Source: Solimonas_A sp052035235
GTDB lineage: Bacteria > Pseudomonadota > Gammaproteobacteria > Nevskiales > Nevskiaceae
Assembly (NCBI GenBank): GCA_052035235.1
Contig: JBPOHT010000016.1
Location: 60,418 to 124,417 of the forward strand
Direction: 5' to 3'
DNA: 64,000 bases
Within the stretch, counting starts at the first letter, position 1. Each line of letters begins with the position of its first letter. The notes under the pieces were generated by a model. The model did no database searches, was not told where the DNA came from, and saw only the letters and a list, made by a program, of their open reading frames with translations. Made by a program: the position numbers and the translations under genes. This document shows, piece after piece, positions 17,929 to 26,384 of the stretch.

Positions 17929-19824
17929 ATGAGCCGCTACCAGACCGAATACCGCCGCTCGCTGTCGCAGCCCGAGGCCTTCTGGGCCGAGCAGGCGGAG
18001 AAGCTGCACTGGCACCAGCGCTGGGACCAGGTGCTGGACGGCAGCAAGGCGCCGCTCTACCGCTGGTTTGCCGGCGGCCTGTTCAACACCTGCTACAACG
18101 CGCTGGACCGCCACGTGGAGAGCGGCCGCGCCGAGCAGGCCGCGCTGATCTACGACAGCCCGGTGACCGGCACCGTTCGCAGCTACAGCTACCGCGAGCT
18201 GCGCGACACGGTAGCCCGCTTTGCCGGCGCGCTGCGCGCGCAGGGTGTGAAGCAAGGCGACCGCGTGGTGATCTACATGCCGATGGTGCCGGAGGCTGCG
18301 GTGGCCATGCTGGCCTGCGCGCGCATCGGCGCGATCCACTCCGTGGTGTTCGGCGGCTTCGCCGCGCCGGAACTGGCCAAGCGCATCGATGATGCCAAGC
18401 CGGTGCTGGTGGTGTCCGCCAGTTGCGGCGTCGAGGCCGGGCGCATCATCGAGTACAAGCCGCTGTTGGACCAGGCAATGGAGCTGTCCACGCACAAGCC
18501 CGCCCACTGCCTGATCTTGCAGCGCCCGCAAGCCATGGCGCAGCTGCAGGCACCGCGCGACCTGGACTGGAACGAGGCTGCCGCGGCCGCCGAACCCGCC
18601 GACTGCGTGCCGGTGGCCGCCACCGATCCGCTCTACGTGCTCTACACCTCCGGCACCACCGGCAAGCCCAAGGGCGTAGTGCGCGACCACGGCGGCCATG
18701 CCGTGGCGATGCGCTATTCCATGGAAGCGGTCTATGACGTGCAGCCCGGCGAAGTGTTCTGGGCCGCCTCGGACGTGGGCTGGGTGGTTGGGCATTCCTA
18801 CATCGTCTACGCGCCGCTGCTGCAGGGCTGCACCACGATCCTCTACGAGGGCAAGCCGGTGGGCACGCCGGATGCCGGCGCCTTCTGGCGCGTGATCGAG
18901 CAGCACCGCGTCAGTACCTTCTTCACCGCCCCCACCGCCTTCCGAGCGATCAAGAAGGAAGACCCCAAGGGCGCGCTGCTGCAGAAGTACGACATCTCCT
19001 GCCTGCGTACCTTGTTCCTGGCCGGCGAACGCTCCGACCCGGACACCATCCAGTGGGCGCAGCAGATGCTGCAGGTGCCGGTGGTGGACCACTGGTGGCA
19101 GACCGAGCTGGGCTGGCCGGCCATCGCCAACTGCCAGGGCCTGGAGCCGATGCCGGTCAAGCCTGGCTCCTCCACGGTGCCGGTGCCGGGCTTCGAGCTC
19201 TGCGCGCTGGACGCCGAAGGCAAGCGCCTGGGCGCCGACGAGATCGGCAACCTGGTGCTGAAGCTGCCGCTGCCGCCGGGCACGCTGTCCACCATGTGGA
19301 ACAACGAGCAGGGCTATCGCGACAATTACCTCACCCGTTACCCGGGCTGGTATCTCACCGGCGACGCCGGCTACATCGACGGCGACGGATACGGCTGGAT
19401 CATGTCCCGCATCGACGACATCATCAACGTGGCCGGCCACCGCCTGTCCACGGGCGCGATGGAGGAAGTGCTGGCTGGACACCCGGACGTGGCCGAGTGC
19501 GCCGTGATCGGTGCCGCCGACGGCCTCAAGGGCCAGTTGCCCGTGGGGCTGGTGGTGCTCAAGGCCGGCGTGGACCGGCCGCAGGACGTGCTGCTGCGCG
19601 AGCTGGTGGATCGCGTGCGCTCGCAGATCGGCGCCGTGGCCTGCTTCAAGCAGGCGGCCGTGGTGGCCCGCCTGCCCAAGACCCGCTCCGGCAAGGTGCT
19701 GCGCGCCACGATGCGCTCGATCGCCGACGGCAAGCCCTATACCGCGCCGGCCACCATCGACGACCCGAAGATCCTCGACGAGGTGAGCGCGGCGCTGAAG
19801 GGACTGGGTTACCCGGCGGCGTAA
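17929..19824 (+). CDS. Propionyl-CoA synthetase-like (PrpE-type) acyl-CoA synthetase
   Basis: A 631-residue AMP-forming acyl-CoA ligase of the acetyl/propionyl-CoA synthetase type. YTSGTTGKPKGVVRDHGGH at about residue 239 is the ATP loop, VDHWWQTELGWP lies in the core, and TRSGKVLRATMR near residue 590 holds the catalytic Lys. The opening YRRSLSQPEAFWAEQA is typical of PrpE. The start at 17929 has GAGGAGAAA just upstream; the frame before it runs through the repeat. In Atu clusters the ligase is usually AtuH, a different acyl-CoA synthetase type, so a PrpE-like enzyme here may point to a shorter or branched acid. Confidence 0.92.
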   Translation: MSRYQTEYRRSLSQPEAFWAEQAEKLHWHQRWDQVLDGSKAPLYRWFAGGLFNTCYNALDRHVESGRAEQAALIYDSPVTGTVRSYSYRELRDTVARFAGALRAQGVKQGDRVVIYMPMVPEAAVAMLACARIGAIHSVVFGGFAAPELAKRIDDAKPVLVVSASCGVEAGRIIEYKPLLDQAMELSTHKPAHCLILQRPQAMAQLQAPRDLDWNEAAAAAEPADCVPVAATDPLYVLYTSGTTGKPKGVVRDHGGHAVAMRYSMEAVYDVQPGEVFWAASDVGWVVGHSYIVYAPLLQGCTTILYEGKPVGTPDAGAFWRVIEQHRVSTFFTAPTAFRAIKKEDPKGALLQKYDISCLRTLFLAGERSDPDTIQWAQQMLQVPVVDHWWQTELGWPAIANCQGLEPMPVKPGSSTVPVPGFELCALDAEGKRLGADEIGNLVLKLPLPPGTLSTMWNNEQGYRDNYLTRYPGWYLTGDAGYIDGDGYGWIMSRIDDIINVAGHRLSTGAMEEVLAGHPDVAECAVIGAADGLKGQLPVGLVVLKAGVDRPQDVLLRELVDRVRSQIGAVACFKQAAVVARLPKTRSGKVLRATMRSIADGKPYTAPATIDDPKILDEVSAALKGLGYPAA

Positions 19825-19898
19825 GTCGCCGCTTCCATTGTGGAGGCACCCGCCGGGGAAACCCGCATTCCCCGGTTTGGCGGCGCTAAACTGCGGAC

Positions 19899-20753
19899 AT
19901 GACCACGACCACCCTCGCGGGCCGTAACGGCCTGCCCCTGGCCGCCGACGTCGGCGGCGACCCGGACCAGCCTGCCGTCATGCTGCTGCACGGCGGCGGG
20001 CAGACCCGCCATGCCTGGTCCAAGGCCTTCCGGCGACTCGTGGCGGAGGGCTACCACGCCATCTCCTACGACGCCCGCGGCCATGGCAGCAGCGGCTGGG
20101 CCGAGGACGGCGACTACTCCACCGACGCCATGGTGGCGGACCTCAAGGCCGTGATCGCCACGCTGCGCTCGCCGCCGGCCCTGGTCGGCGCCTCCATGGG
20201 CGGCATTACCTCGCTGACCGCCATCGGCGAGAGCAGCGCGCCCACGGCCAGCGCCCTGGTGCTGGTGGACGTGGCCCCCACCATCGAGCGCAAGGGGGTG
20301 GAGGCGATCCGCCGCTTCATGACCGCCAACCCCGGCGGCTTTGCCAACCTAGAGGAAGCAGCCGATGCGGTGGCCGCCTACAACCCCAGCCGCCCGCGTC
20401 CCAAGGACGCCTCCGGCCTGATGAAGAACCTGCGCCATGGCGACGATGGCCGTCTCTACTGGCACTGGGACCCGCGCATCATCGCGGGCTCGCAGGAAGA
20501 GCACGTGGCCTACCTCGACGCCTACGAGACCCGCATGAGCAGCGCGGCGCGGCAGGTGAAGGCGCCGACGCTGCTGGTGCGCGGCAGCCAGAGCGACGTG
20601 GTCAGCGCGCAGGGTGCGCAGCGCCTGCAGGAGCTGATCCCACAGGCCGAGATCGCCGACATCGCGGGTGCCGGCCACATGGTGGCCGGCGACCGCAATG
20701 ACGCCTTCAACGATGCCGTGGTTGATTTCCTGGCGCGGCATATTCCGCGATAG
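19899..20753 (+). CDS. Alpha/beta hydrolase
   Basis: A 284-residue alpha/beta hydrolase: LLHGGGQTRHAW is the oxyanion strand, GASMGGITSL the nucleophile elbow, DVAPTIERKGV follows the lid, and GAGHMVAGDRNDAF gives the catalytic His. The layout resembles epoxide-hydrolase/peroxidase-like members, and the reaction is not predictable. It is followed after 20 bases by a PycTM-family membrane protein, which suggests one transcript. Confidence 0.88.
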   Translation: MTTTTLAGRNGLPLAADVGGDPDQPAVMLLHGGGQTRHAWSKAFRRLVAEGYHAISYDARGHGSSGWAEDGDYSTDAMVADLKAVIATLRSPPALVGASMGGITSLTAIGESSAPTASALVLVDVAPTIERKGVEAIRRFMTANPGGFANLEEAADAVAAYNPSRPRPKDASGLMKNLRHGDDGRLYWHWDPRIIAGSQEEHVAYLDAYETRMSSAARQVKAPTLLVRGSQSDVVSAQGAQRLQELIPQAEIADIAGAGHMVAGDRNDAFNDAVVDFLARHIPR

Positions 20754-20773
20754 ACGAACAAGAACGCAGGCCG

Positions 20774-21319
20774 ATGAACGATCCCACGACCATCACCCCG
20801 CCGAACCCGCCTGCCTTGCGTATCGAGCAGGGCGCCGCGCACCTGGACATCATGGTGCGGCAGACGCGCATCCATCACATGACGCTCAGCATCACGGCCG
20901 ACACCAAGGCCAACATGCTGATGATCGCCGCCTCGGTGGTACTGACGCTGGCGGCGCGCGAGGCCAATGGCGGCGAGAGCCTGCCGGCCCTGATCCTGAC
21001 GATCTTCAGCCTGGGCTCGGTATGCCTGGCGATCATCGCCGCCATGCCCAAGCTCGGCAGCGGCGCCAAGGCTACGCCCAGCCGCAACCTGCTGTTCTTC
21101 GCCCACTTCACCACGCTCAGCTACGAACAGTACCTGCGCGAGATGGAAGAGGTCATGAGCTCACCGGCCAAGACCTACGAGATGCAGCTGCGCGAGATCT
21201 ACGAGATGGGCCAGTACCTGAAGCGCTACAAGTTCAGGTACGTTCAAGCCGGCTACATGCTCTTCCTGATCGGGCTGTTCGCGGCGGGTTGTGCGTGGAT
21301 CGTGCAGGCGGTGATGTAG
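20774..21319 (+). CDS. Pycsar-effector (PycTM, DUF5706) family membrane protein
   Basis: A 181-residue membrane protein matching the DUF5706/PycTM layout: an N-terminal helix ending in ADTKANMLMIAAS (42-54), TM1 at about 46-62, TM2 at about 70-91, a cytoplasmic region with NLLFFAHFTTLSYEQY (105-120) and EIYEMGQYLKRYKFRY (141-156), then TM3 at about 157-178. In Pycsar anti-phage systems such proteins are effectors that damage the membrane when a pyrimidine cyclase makes cCMP or cUMP. No class III cyclase is encoded in this window, so either it is an orphan or it has another role. AGG stands shortly before the ATG. Confidence 0.75.
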   Translation: MNDPTTITPPNPPALRIEQGAAHLDIMVRQTRIHHMTLSITADTKANMLMIAASVVLTLAAREANGGESLPALILTIFSLGSVCLAIIAAMPKLGSGAKATPSRNLLFFAHFTTLSYEQYLREMEEVMSSPAKTYEMQLREIYEMGQYLKRYKFRYVQAGYMLFLIGLFAAGCAWIVQAVM

Positions 21320-21357
21320 GCGCAGGCGTAGACGCATTCCCTCTCGCGCCGACAGAC

Positions 21358-21442
21358 GTAGGGTGGGCAAACGTCTGTTTGTTTGCCCACGCGTCGGGAT
21401 ACCCATCGCGTGGGCAAACGAGAAGATGTTTGCCCACCCTAC
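21358..21442. repeat. Nested inverted repeat with four copies of GTGGGCAAAC
   Basis: GTAGGGTGGGCAAAC (21358-21372) pairs exactly with GTTTGCCCACCCTAC (21428-21442). Inside it, GTTTGCCCACGCG (21381-21393) pairs with CGCGTGGGCAAAC (21407-21419). The result is two nested hairpins or a cruciform. It lies between convergent genes (the PycTM gene and the enoyl reductase). A partial relative, GCAGGGTGGGCTA near 21479 with GTCCACCCTGC near 21524, lies beside it. Confidence 0.8.
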
Positions 21443-21545
21443 AGGCTTTCGCCGGCATGACGAGAAATCTCAGCAAACGCAGGGTGGGCTACCAACAGTA
21501 GGCGCCTACAGGCGAGCGAAGCGTGTCCACCCTGCAAATGACGCG

Positions 21546-22769
21546 CTACGCAACGCGCTCGAACGTCAGCCCCGCATTCGCCACCAGGCGCTGCACCAGC
21601 GCATCGCCCAGCGCCGTCGCCGGCGTCCAGAAGCCACCCGCGAGCTGGTCCTTGGGCTTGTCCAGCGCCAGGCAGGCACCGGCCTCGCCCAGCATCTTGC
21701 CGGTGGAGCCGTAGCCCGGATCGCGGTCGCCGGTAACCTTCACCACCAGCTTGCGGCCCGAGGCGGTCTCGCCGAAGACGCGGTGGTCGAACAGTCCCTT
21801 CTCCTGCTGCTCCGGCGTCGGCCCCTCGCCCGCCTGCGGCACGATCTTCTCCAGCAGCTTGCGCGTGGGTCCCATCGCGGTGGCGGCGACGAAGGCGCCC
21901 AGGCCGATGGCCGTGCCCGCCGCCATCAGGCGGCCCTTCAGCCCGGGGCCGGTCATCACGGCTTCGTCGTAACGGAAATCCGCGCCGTAGGCCTGATTGG
22001 CCAGGGCGTTGGAGCGGTGCACCACGCGGGTGTTGATCGCGGCCATCACGAAGGGCGACAGCCAGCTCTTGGCGTCCTCGTCGTACTCGGCGAGCACCAC
22101 GTTGGGCTGTTTTACGGTGCCGCGGCGGTCCGGCGGGCAGATGCCGTAGGGGTCGCTCATCATGCGGCGCACGGCCGGGTCGCGGACGCTCTCCGCCACG
22201 GCGTTCATCAGGCTGGCCGCGGTGCCGCCGGAGAATCCGCCGCGCAGCTTCTTCACGCGCATCTTGACGCGGGTGCAGGGCTCGCCGAATTCGCGCAGCG
22301 ACTCCTGCTGCAGGAAATGCACGCCAAGGTCGGAAGGAATGGAGTCGTAACCGCAGCAGTGGACGATGCGCGCGCCGCTACGCTGGGCCGCCTGCTCGTG
22401 CGCGGCGATCATGCGTGCGATCCATTGCGGCTCGCCGGTGAGGTCGCAGTAGTCGGTGCCGGTCTCGGCGCAGGTCTGCACCAGCGGCGAGCCGTAGAGC
22501 GCATAGGGCCCCACCGTGGAGATCACCACGTCGGTGGACTCGCAGAGCTTGCGCAGGGCCGCCGTGTCGGCCGCGTCCGCGATGACCAGGGGCAGATTGG
22601 CGGCACCGGCGCCCAGGCTGTCGCGCAGTTGCTCCAGCTTGGCCTTGGAACGGCCGGCCAGGGCCCAGCGGAAGCTGCCGTCCGCGCCATGGCGCTGGAA
22701 CAGGTAGCGGGCCAGGATCTGGCCGACGAAGCTGGTGGCGCCGAAGACGACGGCCTGGTACTGGCTCAT
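21546..22769 (-). CDS. Saccharopine dehydrogenase-like/trans-acting enoyl reductase family protein
   Basis: A 407-residue protein opening with a Rossmann motif, VVFGATSFVGQILARYLF, and continuing with ADAADTAALRKLCEST and VISTVGPYALYG, as in saccharopine dehydrogenase-like trans-acting enoyl reductases. HCCGYDSIPSDLGVHF is characteristic. Family members reduce enoyl or keto intermediates in lipid or polyketide metabolism. The substrate is unknown. It is divergent from the thioesterase gene downstream. Confidence 0.88.
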   Translation of the reverse strand: MSQYQAVVFGATSFVGQILARYLFQRHGADGSFRWALAGRSKAKLEQLRDSLGAGAANLPLVIADAADTAALRKLCESTDVVISTVGPYALYGSPLVQTCAETGTDYCDLTGEPQWIARMIAAHEQAAQRSGARIVHCCGYDSIPSDLGVHFLQQESLREFGEPCTRVKMRVKKLRGGFSGGTAASLMNAVAESVRDPAVRRMMSDPYGICPPDRRGTVKQPNVVLAEYDEDAKSWLSPFVMAAINTRVVHRSNALANQAYGADFRYDEAVMTGPGLKGRLMAAGTAIGLGAFVAATAMGPTRKLLEKIVPQAGEGPTPEQQEKGLFDHRVFGETASGRKLVVKVTGDRDPGYGSTGKMLGEAGACLALDKPKDQLAGGFWTPATALGDALVQRLVANAGLTFERVA

Positions 22770-22897
22770 GGGAAGTGCCCCTCTGGAAATTCAGGTGGCC
22801 GAGGATAGCCGCTGCAGCCCTGCCCTGCACCGTCTGGGCGATGTGCCGCCAAGCCGCCTGCCGCAGAATGGCGGCCATCATTGATGGAGCCCCAGCC

Positions 22898-23308
22898 GTG
22901 AGTGCACTCGAGCAGTTCCTGCCGTACGTGGTCGGCCACCCCCAGCACCGCGCCATGGGCGTGGAGCGCATCGAGGCCGCGGATGGCCGCTCGCGCGTCG
23001 AGATCGACGTGGCCGGCGACATGGTCAATGCCGCCGGCATGTTCCTGGGCGGCAACGTCTACACGATCTGCGACATGGCCTGCTACGCCGCCCTGCTGAG
23101 CGAACTGCCGGAGGGCCACAGCGCGGTGACCCACGACATCCACGTGTCGCTGATGCGCGGCGCCCGCGCGGGCGACCGGGTGGTCTTCACCGGCCGCGTG
23201 ATCCGCCGCGGCCGCTCGGTGGCCTTCATGGAGGCCGAGGCCCGCGTCGGCGATGAGATCATGGCCCGCGCCACCGTCACCAAGAGCATCTTGAAACCAC
23301 GGGACTGA
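22898..23308 (+). CDS. PaaI-type hotdog thioesterase
   Basis: A hotdog-fold protein of 136 residues: MVNAAGMFLGGNVYTICDMA holds the active-site helix, followed by HDIHVSLMRGARAGDRV and ARVGDEIMARATVT. PaaI-like thioesterases cleave acyl- or aryl-CoA esters. I prefer the GTG at 22898 (VSALEQFLPYVVGHP) because GGAG lies seven bases upstream; an ATG at 22868 would add ten residues that do not look like the family. It is divergently arranged with the enoyl reductase gene. Confidence 0.8.
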   Translation: MSALEQFLPYVVGHPQHRAMGVERIEAADGRSRVEIDVAGDMVNAAGMFLGGNVYTICDMACYAALLSELPEGHSAVTHDIHVSLMRGARAGDRVVFTGRVIRRGRSVAFMEAEARVGDEIMARATVTKSILKPRD

Positions 23309-23348
23309 TCCCGGCGCGGGACCGGCTGCACTGGGGCGCACTTGATAT

Positions 23349-23363
23349 ATGAACACTGATCAT
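23349..23363. promoter_or_regulatory. Degenerate operator-like repeat (ATGAAC-N3-GATCAT)
   Basis: ATGAACACTGATCAT resembles the perfect ATGAAC-N3-GTTCAT palindrome 132 bases downstream, with one mismatch in the right arm, and the surrounding TATATGAACA is shared. It sits in an AT-rich patch between the thioesterase gene and the exported pair and may be a second binding site for the same repressor. Confidence 0.4.
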
Positions 23364-23480
23364 TTAAGTTGATCTGGAAGCGGTTACGGCCCTCCTGCTC
23401 GTTGCGGGGGCGGTCGTTCCGCCTCCTGCGGATTCGCGTCCAGCGGATGCCTGCTGCCCGCGTTTCCCTTCGCAATTTAT

Positions 23481-23495
23481 ATGAACAACGTTCAT
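23481..23495. promoter_or_regulatory. Operator-like palindrome just before the exported pair
   Basis: ATGAACAACGTTCAT has perfect six-base arms (ATGAAC/GTTCAT) separated by AAC. It ends only twelve bases before the start codon at 23508, immediately upstream of the GAGGAG ribosome site. This is a form typical of TetR-family operators, but no such regulator gene lies next to it. Confidence 0.5.
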
Positions 23496-23507
23496 TGAGG
23501 AGCCGTC

Positions 23508-23957
23508 ATGCCCCCGACCCGCCCGCTTGTCTCCGCGTCCGCCGCCCTGGCCCTGCTGCTGGTGGCCGCCCAGCCGCTGTCCGTGGCCGCCGCCGACCCT
23601 TCCGGCCTGTCGCGCGGATCGGAGCTGTCCGCCAACGGCAGTGCCACCGTCGCCGAGGGCAGCCTTGCCGTGGTCCAGGGCAGCGCGGACATGGTGGTGG
23701 TGGCGGTGGTCGCCGTGGGCGATGGCCTGCGCGTGACGCTGCAGGGCAGCGCCAAGGTCGGCAAGGTGGTGCTCGCGGTGCCGGTGGCCGTGGCCGGCGG
23801 GCTGTCCTATGCCGCGGGCCAGACCGTGACGGTAATCGCCGAAGGCGCGGGCTGGCTGATCGTGCGCACCGGCGAGGTGATCGCCTTCGTGCCGAACGAG
23901 GCCGGCAAGGCCCTGATGCATTCGCGCCCGGTGCGCTCGCCCGGCGCGGGCGCGTGA
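23508..23957 (+). CDS. Exported protein of unknown function, partner of DUF2145 gene
   Basis: A 149-residue protein with a clear signal peptide (ASAALALLLVAAQPLSVAAA). The mature part is Gly/Ala/Val-rich beta sequence (GSELSANGSATVAEGSLAVVQ, then a hydrophobic DMVVVAVVAVGDGLR and VVLAVPVAVAGGLSYAAG), so it could be periplasmic or membrane-associated. I recognise no named family. GAGGAG precedes the ATG. Its stop overlaps the GTG of the DUF2145 gene (GTGA), so the two are made together. Confidence 0.75.
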   Translation: MPPTRPLVSASAALALLLVAAQPLSVAAADPSGLSRGSELSANGSATVAEGSLAVVQGSADMVVVAVVAVGDGLRVTLQGSAKVGKVVLAVPVAVAGGLSYAAGQTVTVIAEGAGWLIVRTGEVIAFVPNEAGKALMHSRPVRSPGAGA

Positions 23958-24757
23958 AGCCGCTGCGCTGGGCGCATGCCACGCTGCTCGCCCTGGCCCT
24001 GCTGGCCAGCGCTCCGCTGCAGGCCGGCCAGACCTGCACGGACAAGCCGGTGACCCCGGCGGAAATGGGCAAGGCGATGCGCCTGGCGCAGCAGGTGCAG
24101 CAGGAGCTGGACCGGCGGCAAGCCCAGGTGGCGATCCTCGGCCGTGTCGGTTCCGACGTGTCGAAGTACGGCCTGCGCTACACCCATGCGGGCATCGCCT
24201 ACCGCGCACCCGGCGAGGCGGGCTGGACGATCCTGCACAAGCTCAATCATTGCGGCGAGGACCGCGCCTCGCTGTTCCGCGACGGCCTGATGAACTTCTT
24301 CCTCGACGATCCGCACGAGTACCGCGCGCTGCTGCTGTTCCCCACCGAGCCGCTGCAGACACGGCTGGCCCCGGCGGCGGCGGGCGATCTCGGCCTGGGC
24401 CTGGACCAGCCGCGCTACAGCCTGCTGGCCTACCCCTTCACGCTGGAATACCAGAACTCCAACAGCTGGCTGCTGGAGTTCCTGGTGTCGGCGGGCTCGG
24501 AGGTGCCGGTGATCGGTCGCGCCGCCGCGCAGGCGCAACTGAAACGCGCGGGCTACCGGCCCGACCGCATCGCGATAGCTCCCACCGAGCGTCTCGGCGC
24601 CACCCTGTTCCGTGCCAATGTCGCCTTCACCGATCACCCGCTGGGCGAGCGCCTCAGTGGCAACTACTCGGTGGTGACGGTGGAGTCCATCGCCCGCTGG
24701 CTCGGCGAGCGCGAGTGGCTGGCGGAGAGCCGCGAACTGTCGCTGGCCAGTCCTTAA
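23954..24757 (+). CDS. DUF2145 family exported protein
   Basis: A 267-residue protein with an N-terminal signal (LLALALLASAPLQAGQ) and conserved DUF2145-type segments: KYGLRYTHAGIAYR, ILHKLNHCGEDRASLFRDGLMNFF, and NSNSWLLEFLVSA. The His, Asn and Cys pattern resembles an NlpC/P60-like hydrolase, but that is only suggestive; the family has no proven function. The start is the GTG at 23954, overlapping the preceding stop. The TAA stop forms TTAA with the stop of the next, convergent gene. Confidence 0.82.
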   Translation: MKPLRWAHATLLALALLASAPLQAGQTCTDKPVTPAEMGKAMRLAQQVQQELDRRQAQVAILGRVGSDVSKYGLRYTHAGIAYRAPGEAGWTILHKLNHCGEDRASLFRDGLMNFFLDDPHEYRALLLFPTEPLQTRLAPAAAGDLGLGLDQPRYSLLAYPFTLEYQNSNSWLLEFLVSAGSEVPVIGRAAAQAQLKRAGYRPDRIAIAPTERLGATLFRANVAFTDHPLGERLSGNYSVVTVESIARWLGEREWLAESRELSLASP

Positions 24758-25272
24758 CGGAAGCCATCGGCCCGGCGCGCACCGGAGCCGCGGAAGGCCA
24801 GGCCCAGCAGCGAGGTCAGCATCCAGGCCAGCAGGATGCCGGCCAGCGCGTAAGCGCCCGCTTCCAGCGTCAGCGACAGGCCGGGCTCGAAGCGCGTGGC
24901 GGCGTGGATCGCCGGGTCGAAGTTGCGCGCCAGGGCCAGCGGGCGCTCCCAGACCGGGGCGCTGCGCAGGGCGTCCTGCATCGCGGTGTAGCGCCGGTGG
25001 CGCTCGATGGTGTTGCGGTGGATGCGTCCGGAGGCCTGGAACACCGCGTCCGCATTGTTCTCATGGCGGCCGACGAAGTCCTCCACAGCCAGATGCAGCT
25101 GCGCCGCCTCGGCCAGCAGTTCGCGGTAGCGCACCTCGGCCTCCATCTGGGCGCCGGCCAAGGTATTGCCGTAGGCCAGGAAGTAGACCGGGAACTGCGC
25201 CGCCGCGACCGCCAGCACCACGGCCGCGATCCGCTCGGTAATCCCGCCGAAGAAGCGCGCAAGAAGGTTCAT
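24754..25272 (-). CDS. DUF2937 family membrane protein
   Basis: A 172-residue protein with a hydrophobic N-terminal segment (IAAVVLAVAAAQFPVYFLAYG), a central helical, charged region (AEVRYRELLAEAAQLHLAVEDF), and a C-terminal membrane segment (AGAYALAGILLAWMLTSLLGL). This matches DUF2937, membrane proteins of unknown role. The start is taken as MNLLARFF at 25272, in preference to a start four codons upstream. Its 3' end overlaps the DUF2145 gene tail to tail by four bases. Confidence 0.75.
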   Translation of the reverse strand: MNLLARFFGGITERIAAVVLAVAAAQFPVYFLAYGNTLAGAQMEAEVRYRELLAEAAQLHLAVEDFVGRHENNADAVFQASGRIHRNTIERHRRYTAMQDALRSAPVWERPLALARNFDPAIHAATRFEPGLSLTLEAGAYALAGILLAWMLTSLLGLAFRGSGARRADGFR

Positions 25273-25421
25273 GGGCCTGAGCATAGGTTCACCTGCTTCC
25301 GACCGCCAGCAGCGCCGCGGGTTCCGGGGCCGCCCTACTCCGGCAAGACGAGGTTGCCCCCGGACAGCGGCGTCATAGTGGCCAAAATAACCGCAGCACC
25401 GATCCCGGAGGGGGAGACAGG

Positions 25422-26294
25422 ATGGCTAGCAAATCGGATTTCGCGCCGATCGTGGTGTCGTACATCATCTGCACGGGCGTGGCACTGGCCGTGATGCTGG
25501 GGCTGGGACTGCCCCAGCCCTACGATGCGCTGGCCGGCGACATCGCCGCCACCTTGGTGATCTTCGCCTTCAGCCGCAAATACAAGAACTCCAGTTTCTA
25601 CGATGCCTACTGGAGCGTGATACCACCCCTGCTGGCGGTGTACTGGTACTGGCTCAACGCCGACGCAGGCGCCAATCCCGTGCGCGTCGCGCTGGTGGTG
25701 GCCCTGGTGTGGATCTGGGGCATCCGCCTGACCGCCAACTGGGCGACCTTCTGGGGCGGCCTGCACCACGAGGACTGGCGCTACCCGATGATCAAGCAGC
25801 GCGCCGGCAAGGCGGAGCTGCCGGCCGATTTCTTCGCCATCCACCTGTTCCCCACCATCCAGGTGTTCCTCGGCTGCCTGCCGATCTACGCCGTGATCCG
25901 CTACGGCCAGGGTGAGCTGGGCTGGCTGGATGCGCTGGCCTTCATCGTCACGCTGGGCGCCATCACCATTGAGACCGTGGCGGACCTGCAGCTGCACGCC
26001 TACATCGCCAGGAAAAAGAAGCCCGGAGAGTTCATCACCAGCGGGTTGTGGGGCTGGTCGCGCCACCCCAACTACTTCGGCGAACTGAGCTTCTGGTGGG
26101 GCCTGATGCTGTTCGGTCTGGCCGCCGCGCCGCAGTACTGGGCCTGGCTGATCCCGGGCGCCCTGGCGATGACCGCGATGTTCGTCTTCGCCAGCATCCC
26201 GCTGATGGACAAGCGCAGCGTCGAGCGCCGCCCGGCGTATGCCGAGCACATGCGCAAGGTCTCGGCCCTGGTGCCGCTGCCGCCGCGGCGCTGA
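25422..26294 (+). CDS. DUF1295 family membrane protein (steroid 5-alpha-reductase-like)
   Basis: A 290-residue polytopic membrane protein with about six to seven TM segments. The C-terminal RHPNYFGELSFWWGLMLFGL and the upstream EDWRYPMIK identify the DUF1295/steroid-5-alpha-reductase-like superfamily, which includes NAD(P)H-dependent membrane reductases. GGAGGGGGAG lies upstream of the ATG. The substrate is unknown. It is followed by a strong terminator. Confidence 0.87.
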   Translation: MASKSDFAPIVVSYIICTGVALAVMLGLGLPQPYDALAGDIAATLVIFAFSRKYKNSSFYDAYWSVIPPLLAVYWYWLNADAGANPVRVALVVALVWIWGIRLTANWATFWGGLHHEDWRYPMIKQRAGKAELPADFFAIHLFPTIQVFLGCLPIYAVIRYGQGELGWLDALAFIVTLGAITIETVADLQLHAYIARKKKPGEFITSGLWGWSRHPNYFGELSFWWGLMLFGLAAAPQYWAWLIPGALAMTAMFVFASIPLMDKRSVERRPAYAEHMRKVSALVPLPPRR

Positions 26295-26312
26295 GCAACA
26301 GCAAGCAGGACC

Positions 26313-26346
26313 AAGGCGCGCAGCGATCTCGCTGCGCGCCTTTTTT
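26313..26346 (+). terminator. Rho-independent terminator after the DUF1295 gene
   Basis: GGCGCGCAGCGA (26315-26326) and TCGCTGCGCGCC (26329-26340) form a twelve-base perfect stem around two bases, directly followed by TTTTTT. It ends the upstream transcript 38 bases before yaeQ starts. Confidence 0.92.
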
Positions 26347-26384
26347 GCGGTGAAGCGGCGAGGCTTTCGCTACACTCCGCCGCC

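Noticed and set aside
19899..21319. A complete Pycsar system
   Set aside because: The PycTM-like protein is clear, but there is no class III cyclase in the window, so only an orphan effector can be claimed.
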